Origin: Plantago ovata
Taxonomy: Eukaryota; Streptophyta; Magnoliopsida; Lamiales; Plantaginaceae
Assembly (NCBI GenBank): GCA_028274465.1
Contig: CM051458.1
Span: 80,558,085-80,622,084 of the forward strand
DNA length: 64,000 nt
Direction: 5' to 3'
Each line of letters opens with the position of its first letter. Position 1 is the stretch's first letter. A program made the position numbers and the translations under genes. Shown here piece by piece: positions 33,430 through 44,200 of this stretch. The notes beneath the pieces are model-generated. The model was not told the DNA's origin. It worked only from the letters and a program-made list of their open reading frames with translations, and made no database searches.

Positions 33430-33970
33430 GTGCGCACTATTATAGATGAGATTTATGAAGATTATGCATCAAAAGTAACCTGTCATCAATCTTCTCAAGA
33501 TCAAGAAAAACCAAGTTCTCATAACTATGCACAATGTTTACTTGCTCAAATGGCTAAACGCCCTAGAGGTAATCAAACAGAGGTTGAATTTGAAGATTAT
33601 CTTGAGACCTTTTTCGAGTTTAGTAATGCAGATGGCCAACATCTCGACGTTATGCACTGGTGGGCTGGTAAGGCTGCAAGATTTCCAGTCTTGGCTCTGA
33701 TTGCTAAAGAAGTATTCGCTTGTCCTGTTTCTACCGTGTGCCCCTTGAGAAGGCCTATAGCACGGGAGGCAATATTCTTTCGGAAAGAAGATCCTTAATG
33801 TCTCCTGGAAGTTTGGAAGTCCAAATGCTTACTTGGTGACTGGACTCGAGCCAAAATGCGAACACAATGACAACTTCCCTCGATTGAAGGTGATATGGAC
33901 TCCTCCGGAGACGAAGTTGACACGGAAGGATCAACTACCACTAGTGGTGATGAAAATGATTAAAATAGTT
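33430..33970 (+). pseudogene. hAT transposase C-terminal dimerisation fragment
   Basis: EFEDYLETFFEF, then LDVMHWWAGKAARFPVLALI and AKEVFACPVSTV are the hATC dimerisation motif of Ac/Tam3-type transposases. A frameshift after PVSTV moves the expected GGNILSERRS continuation into another frame. The upstream catalytic part is absent. It is non-overlapping with, and complementary to, the fragment at 17465-18330. Confidence 0.85.
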
Positions 33971-33984
33971 TAGCACCCTACTTT

Positions 33985-34460
33985 GCCAAATGGGAGTCTT
34001 TAATTATTTGTTTGTTTTTATTTTTCTTGTATATTTAATGATAATAGACAATAATGAAAAAGGATTTTTATTTATTTATATATCGGTTTTAAGAAGCCCT
34101 TGATGGTTAAGCAATCAGATTTAAGTTTCTCTTTTCAGAAAATCTATCTTGGAAGTGAAATATAATTGCTTGCCAAATGCCGAATCCCTTGAGCAACAAA
34201 ATGCAAGTTTGATGAGAGGAAATACTAAATTGATTAAAGAAAATATAACCAAAGCTCCGTTTGTTAAGTTGCATCCATTATGGTAAAGCTATACCAGCTT
34301 GAAATTATGGCCCTGGAAATCACATCAGCAACCCCATAGATAGGTCACAAGTATTACTTACATCAACATAAATGTAGATGTACAGAGCTTTAATGATCCT
34401 ACTGAATAATGATGCGTCCGTCTGTGACACAACCAATCTCTCAGGTTATAATCGTATGCT
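33985..34460. other. Spacer before the RNS2 3' end
   Basis: No gene is recognised. From about 34300 to 34460 it probably holds the 3' UTR of the minus-strand RNase gene. Confidence 0.5.
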
Positions 34461-34465
34461 ATCAC

Positions 34466-37400
34466 TCAGATACTTGACTCCAAAGTAAATTCTGAAACTT
34501 CATTTCCTGCAATAAGAAGGGTGAATTAATCAGGCTCTAATGTAAGAAGAACACAGAGGTGCAGAAGACGTGTGGTTAAACTAGTATTACTGTATTATCA
34601 TTAAGCGAATAAAACTAAATTGGCAACGAGCATCACACAGTAGACTGATGAAACATGCCGACTGTAGACAGCATATTTTATGAACCTGATGCACAAATTT
34701 AAGCGCAGAACAATCATCAAACTTCATGTTTTTCCCTAAACACGGGACATAGATAGGTCATAGGAGTTTGGTAAAAATGATTTCCTCCTAGTAATTGTAA
34801 CAATATCACTAAAACCCCATGCTAATTATTAGTAGATGAATTTAACATCGAACAGACCCATGAATTCCATTAATCTATTAATTATTTTATCACCAATATC
34901 TTGAGAAAATGTAAATGGTGGTCAAGAGGAGAGCGGTTTCATAAATTTTAGTGAAGTGTAGAAGTCCTTACAGGATACATTACAATTACATTCACCAAAA
35001 TAGCAACTACTGTTAAATGTAGAGAACATTATACTCACTCAATGAGACATGTTCCGGCAAGCTGACATATTTGGGACATGATTTCTTTGACCTTATTATG
35101 CCACTTTTGCTGTTGGATTCAGCACAATCCCGAGGCTGCAAAACATCGCTTTTTTAGAAAAAGATAGAGATTTGCACAGAAGCAAACAAGGAAAATTAAA
35201 TGTACAAAGTAATAGAAGCATATGTTGCAGAAAAGTCTCTTGGGAAAAAATAAAATAAAATAAAAAAGGTTGCAGGAAAAGGCCACATTTCTACAACCCT
35301 CTAAACAAGTAGTACTAGAAAAATTCTAAAGTTCCTATTTTTTCAGTCAACACATTTTGATCAGCATATGAGTACTACGTTTATAAGGAACTTCTAAAGT
35401 TCCTATTTTTTCAGTCAACACATTTTGATCAGCATATGAGTACTACATTTATAAGGAACATGATAAAAGTTGAACATGAGAAAGAAAGGTTGAACATGCA
35501 AGTGGGTTTGTAAACGGGTAGGAACTCGTCAAAACACGCTCTCCACCCTCCCCACCCGTACACAATAATGAAGTGTGGGTACGGTTAGCACCCACACCCG
35601 TCCAACACCCAACCAGCCCCCTGCCTCCCCCCCCCCCCAACACACCCGCATCATGTGTGAAAAAACTCATGTCCCTCGAAAAATATGAAGATAATATCAA
35701 TGCAATTTTTTATTTTTTATTTTGTTTTTTGGGAATTTATGACCATCGAAGAATGTGAAAATTGTCAACGACTCTTTTCCTTTTTTTTTGTTTTTTGGGA
35801 ATTTATGACCATCGAAGAATGTGAAAATTGTCAACAACTCTTTTCCTTTTTTTTGGTACGAGTGCGGGCGGGTCAGGTACTACCCGTTTACAAGACTATA
35901 TGCAAGTGCCTACGTGAATCATACTTAAAATGAGCTGCTCAACACAACAACACTTTTGGGTAACACAAGTAAGTCAACTAAGATATCTGAGCAGAAATGC
36001 CTGACCTTAAAATCCTTGTAGAAGCACAAGTAAAGCTCCTCAATAGCATCGCCAGAGCATTCAATTTCGGGTGTTGTATGGAAAGCATTTTGAATAGCTG
36101 TGATAACACCTCCTAGAGGATATTTTTCAGTATTTGATGCAACATATCCCTCTGCTCTTAGAACTTCCTGTACGATGTAAATGAACATAAAGCTTCAAAA
36201 TTCAGTAAGACTTGGGAAAAAAGAGCACAGAGATTAAACGGACTACTGTTACTGGAATTGATCACACAGATAAAAACACAGGCACATATTATGTCAAGTT
36301 ATCATCTCTATTTACATGCTCCTTGATAAATGCTCCCTCCATCCCAAACAAATATACTGTCACAATATAACTTCATTAAATGTTTTTTACAAGTAATTTG
36401 TGGTCAAAGTCGACCTCGAAAATTACTCAAACTAAATGTGACATTTGGTCTGTAACAGGAACGGAGGGAGTAATAAAATAAGCTCTTTGGAAGATGTATG
36501 TGTGTGTGTATTTCAGTATAACTCAAAGATCCAAATAAACATGGGTGGCTGAGTGGTGCTGCAGATGATAAATCATACAAATTAATTCCTTTAATAAATT
36601 ATACACATTAATTCCTTTAACTAGGCATAGGACAGAGAAAAACAGTGATGATGATCTGAGGTAAGTAGAAGAAGCTCCAGGCATTTCATCTTCATGTTTG
36701 AAAAATAGATGATTCAACAATCCTACGAGGAATTCTAGGGTCTATTTGATTGCATAACAAATTTAGTCATTGTGAAGTCTTCTTAGCTTCCTAAATTCAT
36801 TTTACAGCTAAAAAGTTACAGCCATTTATTAGCATGAGGAGCAGTATTAGCTTTATCACCAATAACATTTTGCTAGAAACTGGAATAGAATATAAACTGA
36901 AGCAATCTTCTTGAAAGTGACACCTTACCGTAACATTATATTTGAAATAGAGATTGAGTACTGTCACAAAGTACGTGTACTCATCTCCAGTGACATTAGC
37001 AGAGCATGTTCCATGCTTTTCTGAAGGGGAGGAAGGAGAAAAAACGAAAGCAGAAAAAGGTCAGGCTATTTCAGGCAATGGAGACGATATTTACTTTATC
37101 AGGAATTTTTACACACATATATGTAATTTAAGATATTATGCTTAGTATATGTTTGTTTTCACTTTATCAAAGATGAAACAAAGAACCAAAGGTTTGAAAC
37201 AATTGAGAAAGCTGTTTACCCCACTGTCCATATGTGCCAGAATCCAAACATGCAAAAAAAATCAATGAAGAAGTTTAGTGTCATGCAGTAGCTCTCGAGC
37301 TAAAAAGAAATGAAGACAATTCACAAACCTCATGTTCCCAGAATAGTCCTTTTCCACCATGGCAGTTCCTTGGGGATCCACAACTTAGAGAGGGCCAATA

Positions 37401-38878
37401 TTTATTGAGGTCAGGAAGCAACGTTGAAATCTGCAGTTATTAAATATTCATGAAGTCATGATAACATTGATAATAAAACAGGCATACATAATTATAGCAA
37501 TAGGATAAGTTGAATTACCAAATTATTATTTACGCAAGTGAATTAATCATCACTTAAGTAGTACTTCTATAATTTTAATTTATAATGATAAGATAAGCAA
37601 GAAATTAGATTGATAAATAACCTCGACACTGCAACAAAAAACATGACAGAAAAAATGAAGCTGGGTTGTGAATAGGGCCAGTGCTGTGTGGAAATGGATA
37701 CAAAGGGGCAGAACAGGAAACTTGCTGGACAATAATCTCCAGTATACATATACTTTCAACTTAACTAAACCCAATTGAGTATAACAGGTAATCTGTATAT
37801 TTTGCCTTTTCTTAAACAGCATACCTCTTTAGCATCAAACTTTTTACCACTGCAACATGAAGGCCAGGTACCATCATTATAATCAGCCCAAAGTCCATCT
37901 GTGTGGGAAGAGACATCATGCATATATTACAATTACATCAAAAAAGTGAATGTCTGCATAATGCTGCACAATACTTCTCGCTACATACGATTAGGGGAGA
38001 GATAAAAAGTTCGTGTATAATTTCAATCTCGAATTACCACAATCTCAGACCACTACCCTGGTTATTTACTTCAAAAATGTGAAAATATGGACGTACGTAT
38101 TGTAAATCCAGCTGGCGAATTTGACCTGGATCAGATGAAACAGAACCAAAGTGAGTTTTCTTGCCATTCTCATCATAAATTCAAGACATAACACAATTGA
38201 ACATGCAATGGATTGATTACATGATCTCAGAGCTTAACTTATAACATGCATGACGCCATACAGATATCCAGTGTATATATATCTAATATCTCATATATAA
38301 TCACATGGAACAATAGAGAAACGGGACGGATGGAGGCACATATAAAAAACATTCCAGTTCCAACTTTAACGAGTTGTCGCGCATAAGCAATAAGTTTTTT
38401 CTAGATTGATTATAACTTATCTGAAGCACAATAAGCAGAAAACGTGTTTGCAAAATCAGCTTATTATTAATAATCTGATGCTTTCTTAAAAAGACAACTT
38501 AGAATCTCTAATTTTAAGTATCAACTTCATCAATCAAATTGGACAAAAAGGGATATTCGTAACAGAAAACACTCACTAGAAAGAACACAAGGATGAATGT
38601 AACAGTAGCTTGTAAGGGAAAATTAAATTAACATACCCTCGACAACATCCATTGGAAGCACAGCATTTGCGAGTTCTGCGGCAGTAAGTGCCAGGCCATT
38701 GGAGAGCTAACTTGAAGTAATCAAACTCTCTCTGTGTTTTCCCCAAATTAAGACCTAATACTTCACCCAAATCTCCAGCAGATTGAAATTCAGCGGCGCA
38801 ACAACCAATCAAAACAATTAGTAACAACAGGCATTGTATCGGTGCAGAATTAAGGGATCGGGTCGAGTTGGAAGACAT
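34466..38878 (-). CDS. RNS2: RNase T2 family, RNS2-type ribonuclease, nine exons
   Basis: Exons in transcript order: 38878-38637, 38125-38097, 37898-37825, 37430-37329, 37223-37220, 37020-36929, 36167-36006, 35135-35039 and 34506-34466. All have GT-AG borders and matching phases, giving 280 residues. A signal peptide ([14 protein letters not shown]) precedes [15 protein letters not shown]. The catalytic motifs are FTIHGLWADY (exons 2-3) and HEWEKHGTCS, the latter assembled from exon 4, the 4-nt microexon and exon 6. [14 protein letters not shown] and CFYKDFK follow, then [11 protein letters not shown] near the end. RNase T2 enzymes cleave RNA through 2',3'-cyclic phosphates. RNS2-type members act in the vacuole/ER in rRNA turnover. 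Residues match the RNS2 pattern more than S-RNases; orthology is inferred. Introns carry MITEs and tandem repeats. Confidence 0.93.
35330..35461. repeat. Near-identical tandem duplication in RNS2 intron 7
   Basis: TAAAGTTCCTATTTTTTCAG and ATCAGCATATGAGTACTAC appear twice, about 66 bp apart, differing at one base (ACGTTT versus ACATTT). The very high identity implies a recent duplication. Confidence 0.9.
35508..35893. mobile_element. Putative MITE in RNS2 intron 7
   Basis: TTGTAAACGGGTAG at 35508-35521 faces CTACCCGTTTACAA at 35880-35893. Outside these, TGCAAGTG also occurs in opposite senses. The interior contains a 62-bp direct duplication (GGGAATTTATGACCATCGAA twice) and a C-run. Boundaries are approximate. 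Confidence 0.6.
36331..36470. mobile_element. Stowaway/Tc1-mariner-like MITE in an RNS2 intron
   Basis: GCTCCCTCCATCCCAAAC at the left and GGAACGGAGGGAGTA at the right form the CTCCCTCCRTCC-type terminal inverted repeat typical of small plant mariner-like MITEs. The element is about 140 bp and sits in the intron between exons 6 and 7. Confidence 0.75.
37220..37223 (-). other. RNS2: 4-nt microexon (TGGG) of the RNS2-type gene
   Basis: On the minus strand GGACAG/TGGG/GTAAAC provides an acceptor, four exonic bases and a donor. Without it exon 4 (ending FWEHE) joins exon 6 out of frame and lacks the tryptophan-glutamate of the catalytic motif. With it the codons TGG GAA AAG CAT give WEKH, restoring HEWEKHGTC. 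Confidence 0.85.
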
Positions 38879-38938
38879 TGGCGTGCCGAGAGAAAAGTGA
38901 TCGAGTGGGTTGATTGGAGATGTTTATTTGTTGGTTTT

Positions 38939-38949
38939 TATTTATATAT
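38939..38949 (-). promoter_or_regulatory. TATA box of the RNS2-type gene
   Basis: TATATAAAT reads on the minus strand about 60-70 bp before the ATG at 38878, a spacing that would leave a short leader. Confidence 0.5.
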
Positions 38950-39109
38950 GTATAGCGCCAAAGAAAGGCAGTTGAGAAATGGACTTGTTATTGAAGACAA
39001 ATTCTGGTGGAAGAAGAAGAGTATAAATTATAGAATCGGGGCATATTCTCAACCAAACAAAACAAAGAGATACCAAAAGGATCACGACAATTAATAGTAG
39101 GTACTGATC

Positions 39110-39640
39110 GGTAAAACTACATTCGGAAACGCGGTCAAACTTGCGTTTTACATCCGAACCTGACCGAGACAACTTTACATGCGAAAATGTGATAGTTGAC
39201 TGCCAAAAAATCCGAAAACCCCCTGATTGGTAATAATTGGAAACGCAGACGGATAGGTGAAACGGAAGGAGATAAATGTGATTGGTAGATGGTGTTCGAA
39301 GTGGAAATGAATTGTATTTTGTGGTTAAAGTGTTGTAGATACCTTTATACCCTTATTTTACTCAAATGGCAAAGGAGAAACACGCTTTTGCAAGTTGTAT
39401 TACGTTTTTTGGCCTCATTTTACGTTTTGTGCATGTATTTACCATTTTACCCCTTAATGTTATAAACAATGAAGAGCAGGTTTTCGAACTCGAAAAGGCT
39501 TGTCATTCCTGTTCCATTGAAGCAAAATAACTTGTAATACATAGAAAATGAAAGGTTCAATCATAAACTAGATTAATGCGAAGACATAGATGACAACGAA
39601 GACAAAAGTAGTCATCGGAACAAGAACGGATTATGGAAAT
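39110..39640. other. Intergenic spacer
   Basis: It lies between the divergent side of the RNS2-type gene and the 3' side of the small membrane-protein gene. No ORF or element is recognised. Confidence 0.5.
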
Positions 39641-39645
39641 TCGAT

Positions 39646-39888
39646 CTACATGGCCGGCTCGTCGCCATTGTTGTTGAGTACACGATCCTCCTCTGCTTCC
39701 ATCTCTGCCATCAATCTTGCCTGCTCCCTCCTCTTCTTAAATGCTTTCTTCATTTCCATCCTTGAGATCTTGCAACGGAGAGTAGCAATTTCCTTTTTCA
39801 AGCTCACTTGGTCCCGGAAAAGAGTATTGAGGACCTCCTTGTATCGCCGACCGGGATTTTCGAGATCCCACTCGTAGTCGATTACCAA
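39646..39888 (-). other. Open coiled-coil reading frame, possible gene remnant
   Basis: About 80 codons without ATG, reading ELVIDYEWDLENPGRRYKEV, then a lysine/glutamate-rich helix (EIATLRCKISRMEMKKAFKK) and EDRVLNNNGDEP. In-frame codons upstream (LHRQLKHLEEILEI) also look coding but are separated by a stop at about 39916. It overlaps the presumed 3' UTR of the membrane-protein gene. I do not recognise it; it may be a degraded inserted gene piece. Confidence 0.35.
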
Positions 39889-39920
39889 CTCGGAACCGTA
39901 TTTGAGTCCAGGTTATATCT

Positions 39921-41114
39921 CTAAGATTTCTTCGAGGTGTTTGAGTTGTCGGTGGAGTCAGCTGACTTTAGCAGAGACGGAGACAGGTATTTGCTTGCCT
40001 GGGGAAGATAAGAATATGCAAGGAGTGAAGCACCTATAGCAATGGACAATCCCATAGAACCTCGCACCCACATCCTCCGACTCCTTTTCCTTTCTTGTTG
40101 TCTCCGTGCAACCTCTGTGATGAATAAACCACAAATACCAGATCAAAGTAAGTATATATGAATAGAATGTCATTGCAGAATAACTCTTTTCTACTTATCC
40201 TACTATAGAACACTGGGTTAAATAATAATAGTAGATTAGTAGATTCTTAGCTTGAGAAGCATACCAACGAGTTTCCTCTGGGTCATTTCATGATTAACAG
40301 TCTCAAAGTACTGCAGTCTATCACGTAACGATCACCAAAACAAAAACGGCACAACAAGGCAATGAAAAAATCAACCTCTCAGTACTGGGCCACGGGAATC
40401 TCTTCCCAATTATTACCATCACAACGTGAACTCCCGGACTAGACTACCGAAATCACACCCCCTGATCATTGTTATAGATTTCAGCTCTTCCAGTTTCTTA
40501 ATTCTCTTACACCAATGTTTAGGATTGTTCACCATTTACAAAATAGTACAAATACAGTAAATTCAACCCCAACCGACGAATCCTATTCAGTTTATTCAAA
40601 AGGCTAACCAAACTTACCCAATGAACACTATCAGCTATCACAACTTAACCACACACAATGAACTTACAATTTTAACCAATTTAGCAAACAAGGAATCAAC
40701 TTAAACTACAAGCAAACAACATAAACAATGGAACAAAAATTTACCATCATTGACATAGAAAATAAAGTATACTCAGCACTATCAACTATCACACCTTAAC
40801 AAGAGCAAATTAACAACAGTATTAATGAAAGCAAACAATGAATCAACTTAAAACAACAACCAAACAGCATAAACAACACGAAATAGAAACAAAGTTTACC
40901 ATCATGAACAGATCAATTAACACTATGAGCTATCACAACTTAACCACACGAAATTAACAACAGTTTTAGCCAGAGCAAAAAACAAAATCACTTAAAACTA
41001 CAAGCAAACAACATAAACTAAACGAAATCGAAACAAAATTTTACCATCATTAGCATCAAAAAACTCTCCCTGAGCAGAAACAAAGCTCCTACTATCAATC
41101 TGCCTGGCCTCCAT
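39921..41114 (-). CDS. Small predicted single-pass membrane protein, partly resolved model
   Basis: Three coding pieces are clear. Exon A (41114-41045) starts MEARQIDSRSFVSAQGEFFD and ends at a GTAAAA donor. Exon B (40310-40265) encodes YFETVNHEMTQRKLV with CTGCAG acceptor and GTATGC donor. Exon C (40114-39921) follows a CATCACAG acceptor in phase with B and encodes VARRQQERKRSRRMWVRGSM, then a hydrophobic helix GLSIAIGASLLAYSYLP and a short serine-rich tail. The arginine-rich stretch before the helix suggests a membrane anchor with cytosolic basic side. A and B are out of phase as drawn, so an extra small exon in the 0.7-kb repeated intron, or another donor, is needed. The family is not recognised; membrane location is inference. 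Confidence 0.6.
40575..41055. repeat. About 145-155-bp tandem repeat, three copies, in an intron
   Basis: TTTACCATCAT recurs at about 40741, 40896 and 41040. Each is preceded by GAAAC/GGAAC and CAAACAACATAAAC-like sequence and associated with CTATCACAACTTAACC. On the gene strand each copy begins ATGATGGTAAA, so the exon A splice donor itself has been duplicated with the unit. Confidence 0.8.
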
Positions 41115-41119
41115 CTCAA

Positions 41120-42071
41120 AATCTGCTAATACTTTCCCCTCAATTTCGAGCTGAAAATTGCACTAACCTCTGCCCAATTCTGCTCCTACGCGAGTCCTAC
41201 ACCATGAAGATATAACTACATCAAATCTGAGCTCAACATAAAGAAAGAAACAAGCATCCCAAGGAGCGAAACAGAGGAGAAGAAACTTACCTTCGGCTGC
41301 TGCTGCTGTAGATGGAAACAAACTCACAGAACTGGACCCAAATTCCTACTTATACATTTAGGGCAGTGGCATAAGCTGTAATTAGCTGTGTTGCAGGAGG
41401 CCAGCACCGTATTTCCAGGTGGCTTCCGAAACACATTCAACCTGCAAAATGAAAAACGGTGCCCCCCCCGGTTTTGAAACCCTTCGTCGGATGTGAAACC
41501 GTGGGTTTCAAAACCCATTTGCACAGCGCCCGAGGCTGCCCGAAACGAAAACACATACATGCCATTTCGTACCAAGCGGAGGGAAATAGCTCAGTCAACG
41601 CAAGTTTACAGGCTACAGTAGCCAACCAATCAGAGCCGTAGTTCGGTTAGAGGTGTGTATGGTGTGTTCATGGATGGATGTTCGCCGAGCAACACAATAA
41701 CTTGTTCGTGTTCGTGTTGAAAAGTCGAACACGGAAGAACAACCGAATAACAACCCCTACGGGAGAATCTTTCATCGTCAATAAATTGTGAAAATACTTA
41801 ATTTGAAAATTGGAACAAGAATTGAAATAGTTACGTGTTGAACTATGGGAGGAGTAAGAAGATAGGAGGTGCATGGTTGTGGGAGGCGGAGGTGGAAGGC
41901 ATTCGGTGGTGAGAGGTGTGATGGCGTGTGATGGATGATGAGAGAGTGGAGAGATGAAGAAAGACAGGGTTAGTTGAGTATTACTGTATTTATTATTATT
42001 AATAAATATACATATTAATTATTATAAAGTATTAATAAAATATAATAGTTTCATTCGCGAACAAGCGAACA
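41120..42071. other. Promoter side of the membrane-protein gene and repeat DNA
   Basis: It holds the probable 5' leader of the minus-strand gene (41120-41310), an unclassified GC-richer patch at 41390-41650, and GTTCGTGTTCG-type repeat sequence around 41690-41720. The patch around 43101-43210 has the same GTTCG character, so the MULE at 42081-43090 has probably split an older element. Confidence 0.5.
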
Positions 42072-42080
42072 TTTAATTTA

Positions 42081-43090
42081 GGGAAATTTGCATCAAGATC
42101 CCCTGCTAATTTCATCAATTACACATTGGCCCCTACTAGTTCAACAACTACGCATTACCGGCTGTTAGTGCAAATCAATTACATTTTAACCCACGACCTT
42201 GACTTTTAGCGAATTAAGGTCTGGAATGTACTAATTTGCCCTCATTTAAGTTTTAGTTTTAAAAAAAAACCAAACAACTTCAATTCTATTTTATTACATA
42301 TTTGACTCTAAATTTTCCTATTTTACAAAATTGACTGTAAATTATTTAAATTAACCCCCATTAGTTACCTAAATCTCAAAATGTTCTTAAATATTATTAC
42401 AAAAAGGTCCATACACAATTATTGATTCATATTTCACTCCATATTTTTTATAAAAGAAAAAAAAACAAATTAAAAAAAAAAACAAATCAAAAAAAAAACA
42501 AAAAATAAATAAATATACAGCTCATCGGAGTTGTTTGAAAGATCCGATCGAAGCTGCCCAATGGGAAGCTCCGATTGGAGCAACAACTCCAATCAGAGCT
42601 TTTGAAAGCTCCAAATCGGAGCTTTTAACAACTCCAACCGGAGTTGTTGGTTGGAGCTGTTAAAGCTCCAAATCGGAGCTTTCAACAGCTCCGATTTGGA
42701 GCTTTAATCAAGCTCCAAATCGGACTTTCAATAAAGCTCCAATTTGGAGCTTTATTGAAAGCTCCGATTTGGATCTTTAACAGCTCCGGTTGGAGCTGTA
42801 ACAGCTCCAACTGGAGCTGTACTTTCCGGCAGCTCCGGTGCCGGAGTTGGAGAAGAAGAGGGACTTGAAAGAAAGAAAAAGAAAATAATAAAAGTAAAAA
42901 GAAAATAAAATTAAAACATGAAAGGAAAAAGGAAACAGAAAATAAAATAAGTTAAGAGAGTGTTTTGCTAGCCACATTTCAGAAAATTTTGGACTTGGTC
43001 AACTCGATTGGGGTAAAACGTAATAGTTGAACTAGTAGGGGGAAAAATGAAATGAGGTGCACTAACAGGGGTTCATTCTGAAAATTTCCC
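42081..43090. mobile_element. Mutator-like non-autonomous element with perfect 9-bp TSD
   Basis: The element begins GGGAAATTTGCATC and ends AAATTTCCC. Its ends share GGGAAATTT, CCCCTG and CCTACTAGTTCAAC in inverted order. The target duplication TTTAATTTA is perfect at 42072-42080 and 43091-43099, the 9-bp length of MULEs. The 1010-bp interior carries the palindromic AGCTCC array and no transposase. Confidence 0.92.
42520..42850. repeat. Dense array of AGCTCC...GGAGCT palindromes
   Basis: At least a dozen units alternate AGCTCCAAATCGGAGCT, AGCTCCGATTTGGAGCTTT and variants with TTCAACAG, TTAACAG or TTCAATAA spacers. Every unit can pair with itself or any neighbour. It lies at the centre of the MULE, between its long arms. 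Confidence 0.85.
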
Positions 43091-43384
43091 TTTAATTTAT
43101 GTTCGTGTTCGGTTTGTTAATTAAGAACTCGAATATGTTCGTGAACAGTTCAAATTTGACTGAATTGAACATTATTCAAACAATTTCACGAACGTTTAGT
43201 TCGTGTATTAATTTTTGTTATACTCTTACAATCGAATCACCTTTCTATTTATGGAAATCTTATAAGTTAGAAGTATATTGTACCGTGGCATTGATACATC
43301 TATGTGCGTTTTAAAAATATCATTCATTTGATAACTTATTTATCCTCTTATATTACATAATTGTTTTTTATTAATTTATATAAG

Positions 43385-43430
43385 TTGAGAATTATATCAT
43401 ACCGTTGCGATACCACATGTACGTACTAGT
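43385..43430 (+). mobile_element. Degenerate Helitron-type 3' terminus
   Basis: AATTATATCATACCGTTGCG, then ATACCAC and GTACGTACTAGT, is the plus-strand counterpart of the intact terminus at 62231-62259, with a decayed hairpin. The CTAGT end is at 43430. Confidence 0.5.
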
Positions 43431-43534
43431 AAATAGAAGTAAAATGGAAAATGGAGGTATTACGGGTTTAAGTTTCCAAAGTTGATTGGTGGATTTGGAT
43501 AGACATGGCACATAACTACACATATATATGGACT

Positions 43535-43545
43535 TATATATATAG
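43535..43545 (+). promoter_or_regulatory. TATA box of the FAX-like gene
   Basis: TTATATATATAG lies about 55-65 bp upstream of the first ATG at 43599. Confidence 0.45.
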
Positions 43546-43598
43546 TAAAGTCATAGACTTTTTATTTTCACCGGAAAAAAGAATATAATCAACCAACC

Positions 43599-44200
43599 AT
43601 GAAATTGGGATCAATCACATCTACAAACCCTACCCTGACCTTCAGCAGACCTTCTTCCATGCCACTCGGCCACGCGCAGCCGGCGTCGTTAGGGTTTCCG
43701 GTAGCTAAACAACCAACGATGAGATTGGGATCAATCACATCTACAAACCCTACCCTGACCTTCAACAGACCTTCTTCCATGCCACTCGGCCACGCGCAGC
43801 CGGCGTCGTTAGGGTTTCCGGTAGCTAAACAACCAACGATGAGATTGGGATCAATCACATCTACAAACCCTACCCTGACCTTCAACAGACCTTCTTCCAT
43901 GCCACTCGGCCACGCGCAGCCGGCGTCGTTAGGGTTTCCGGTAGCTAAACAACCAACGATGAGATTGGGATCAATCACATCTACAAACCCTACCCTGACC
44001 TTCAACAGACCTTCTTCCATGCCACTCGGCCACGCGCAGCCGGCGTCGTTAGGGTTTCCGGTAGCTAAACAACCAACGATGAGATTGGGATCAATCACAT
44101 CTACAAATTCTAACCCGACCTTCAGCAGGCCTTCTTCCATGCCTCGCTGCCACGCGCGGCCGGCGTCGCTAGGGTTTCCGGTAGCTAAACAACAAACATT
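43599..44200 (+). repeat. Five 120-bp coding tandem repeats in the FAX first exon
   Basis: Units start at 43599, 43719, 43839, 43959 and 44079. Each begins with ATG and encodes 40 residues beginning M(K/R)LGSITSTNP and ending FPVAKQ(P/Q)T. Units 2, 3 and 4 read identically; unit 5 has several differences, and a truncated sixth (FTSTNPTPTFTRPS) follows. Because the period is a multiple of three, the antisense frame is open too, but it has no supporting signal. Confidence 0.97.

Noticed and set aside
41324..41641. Overlapping ORFs on both strands at 41.3-41.6 kb
   Set aside because: No domain or splice structure; the C-run and repeat character suggest non-coding DNA.
43599..44200. Regularly spaced repeats as a possible CRISPR-like array
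   Set aside because: Units are contiguous 120-bp coding repeats without unique spacers, in a plant gene.
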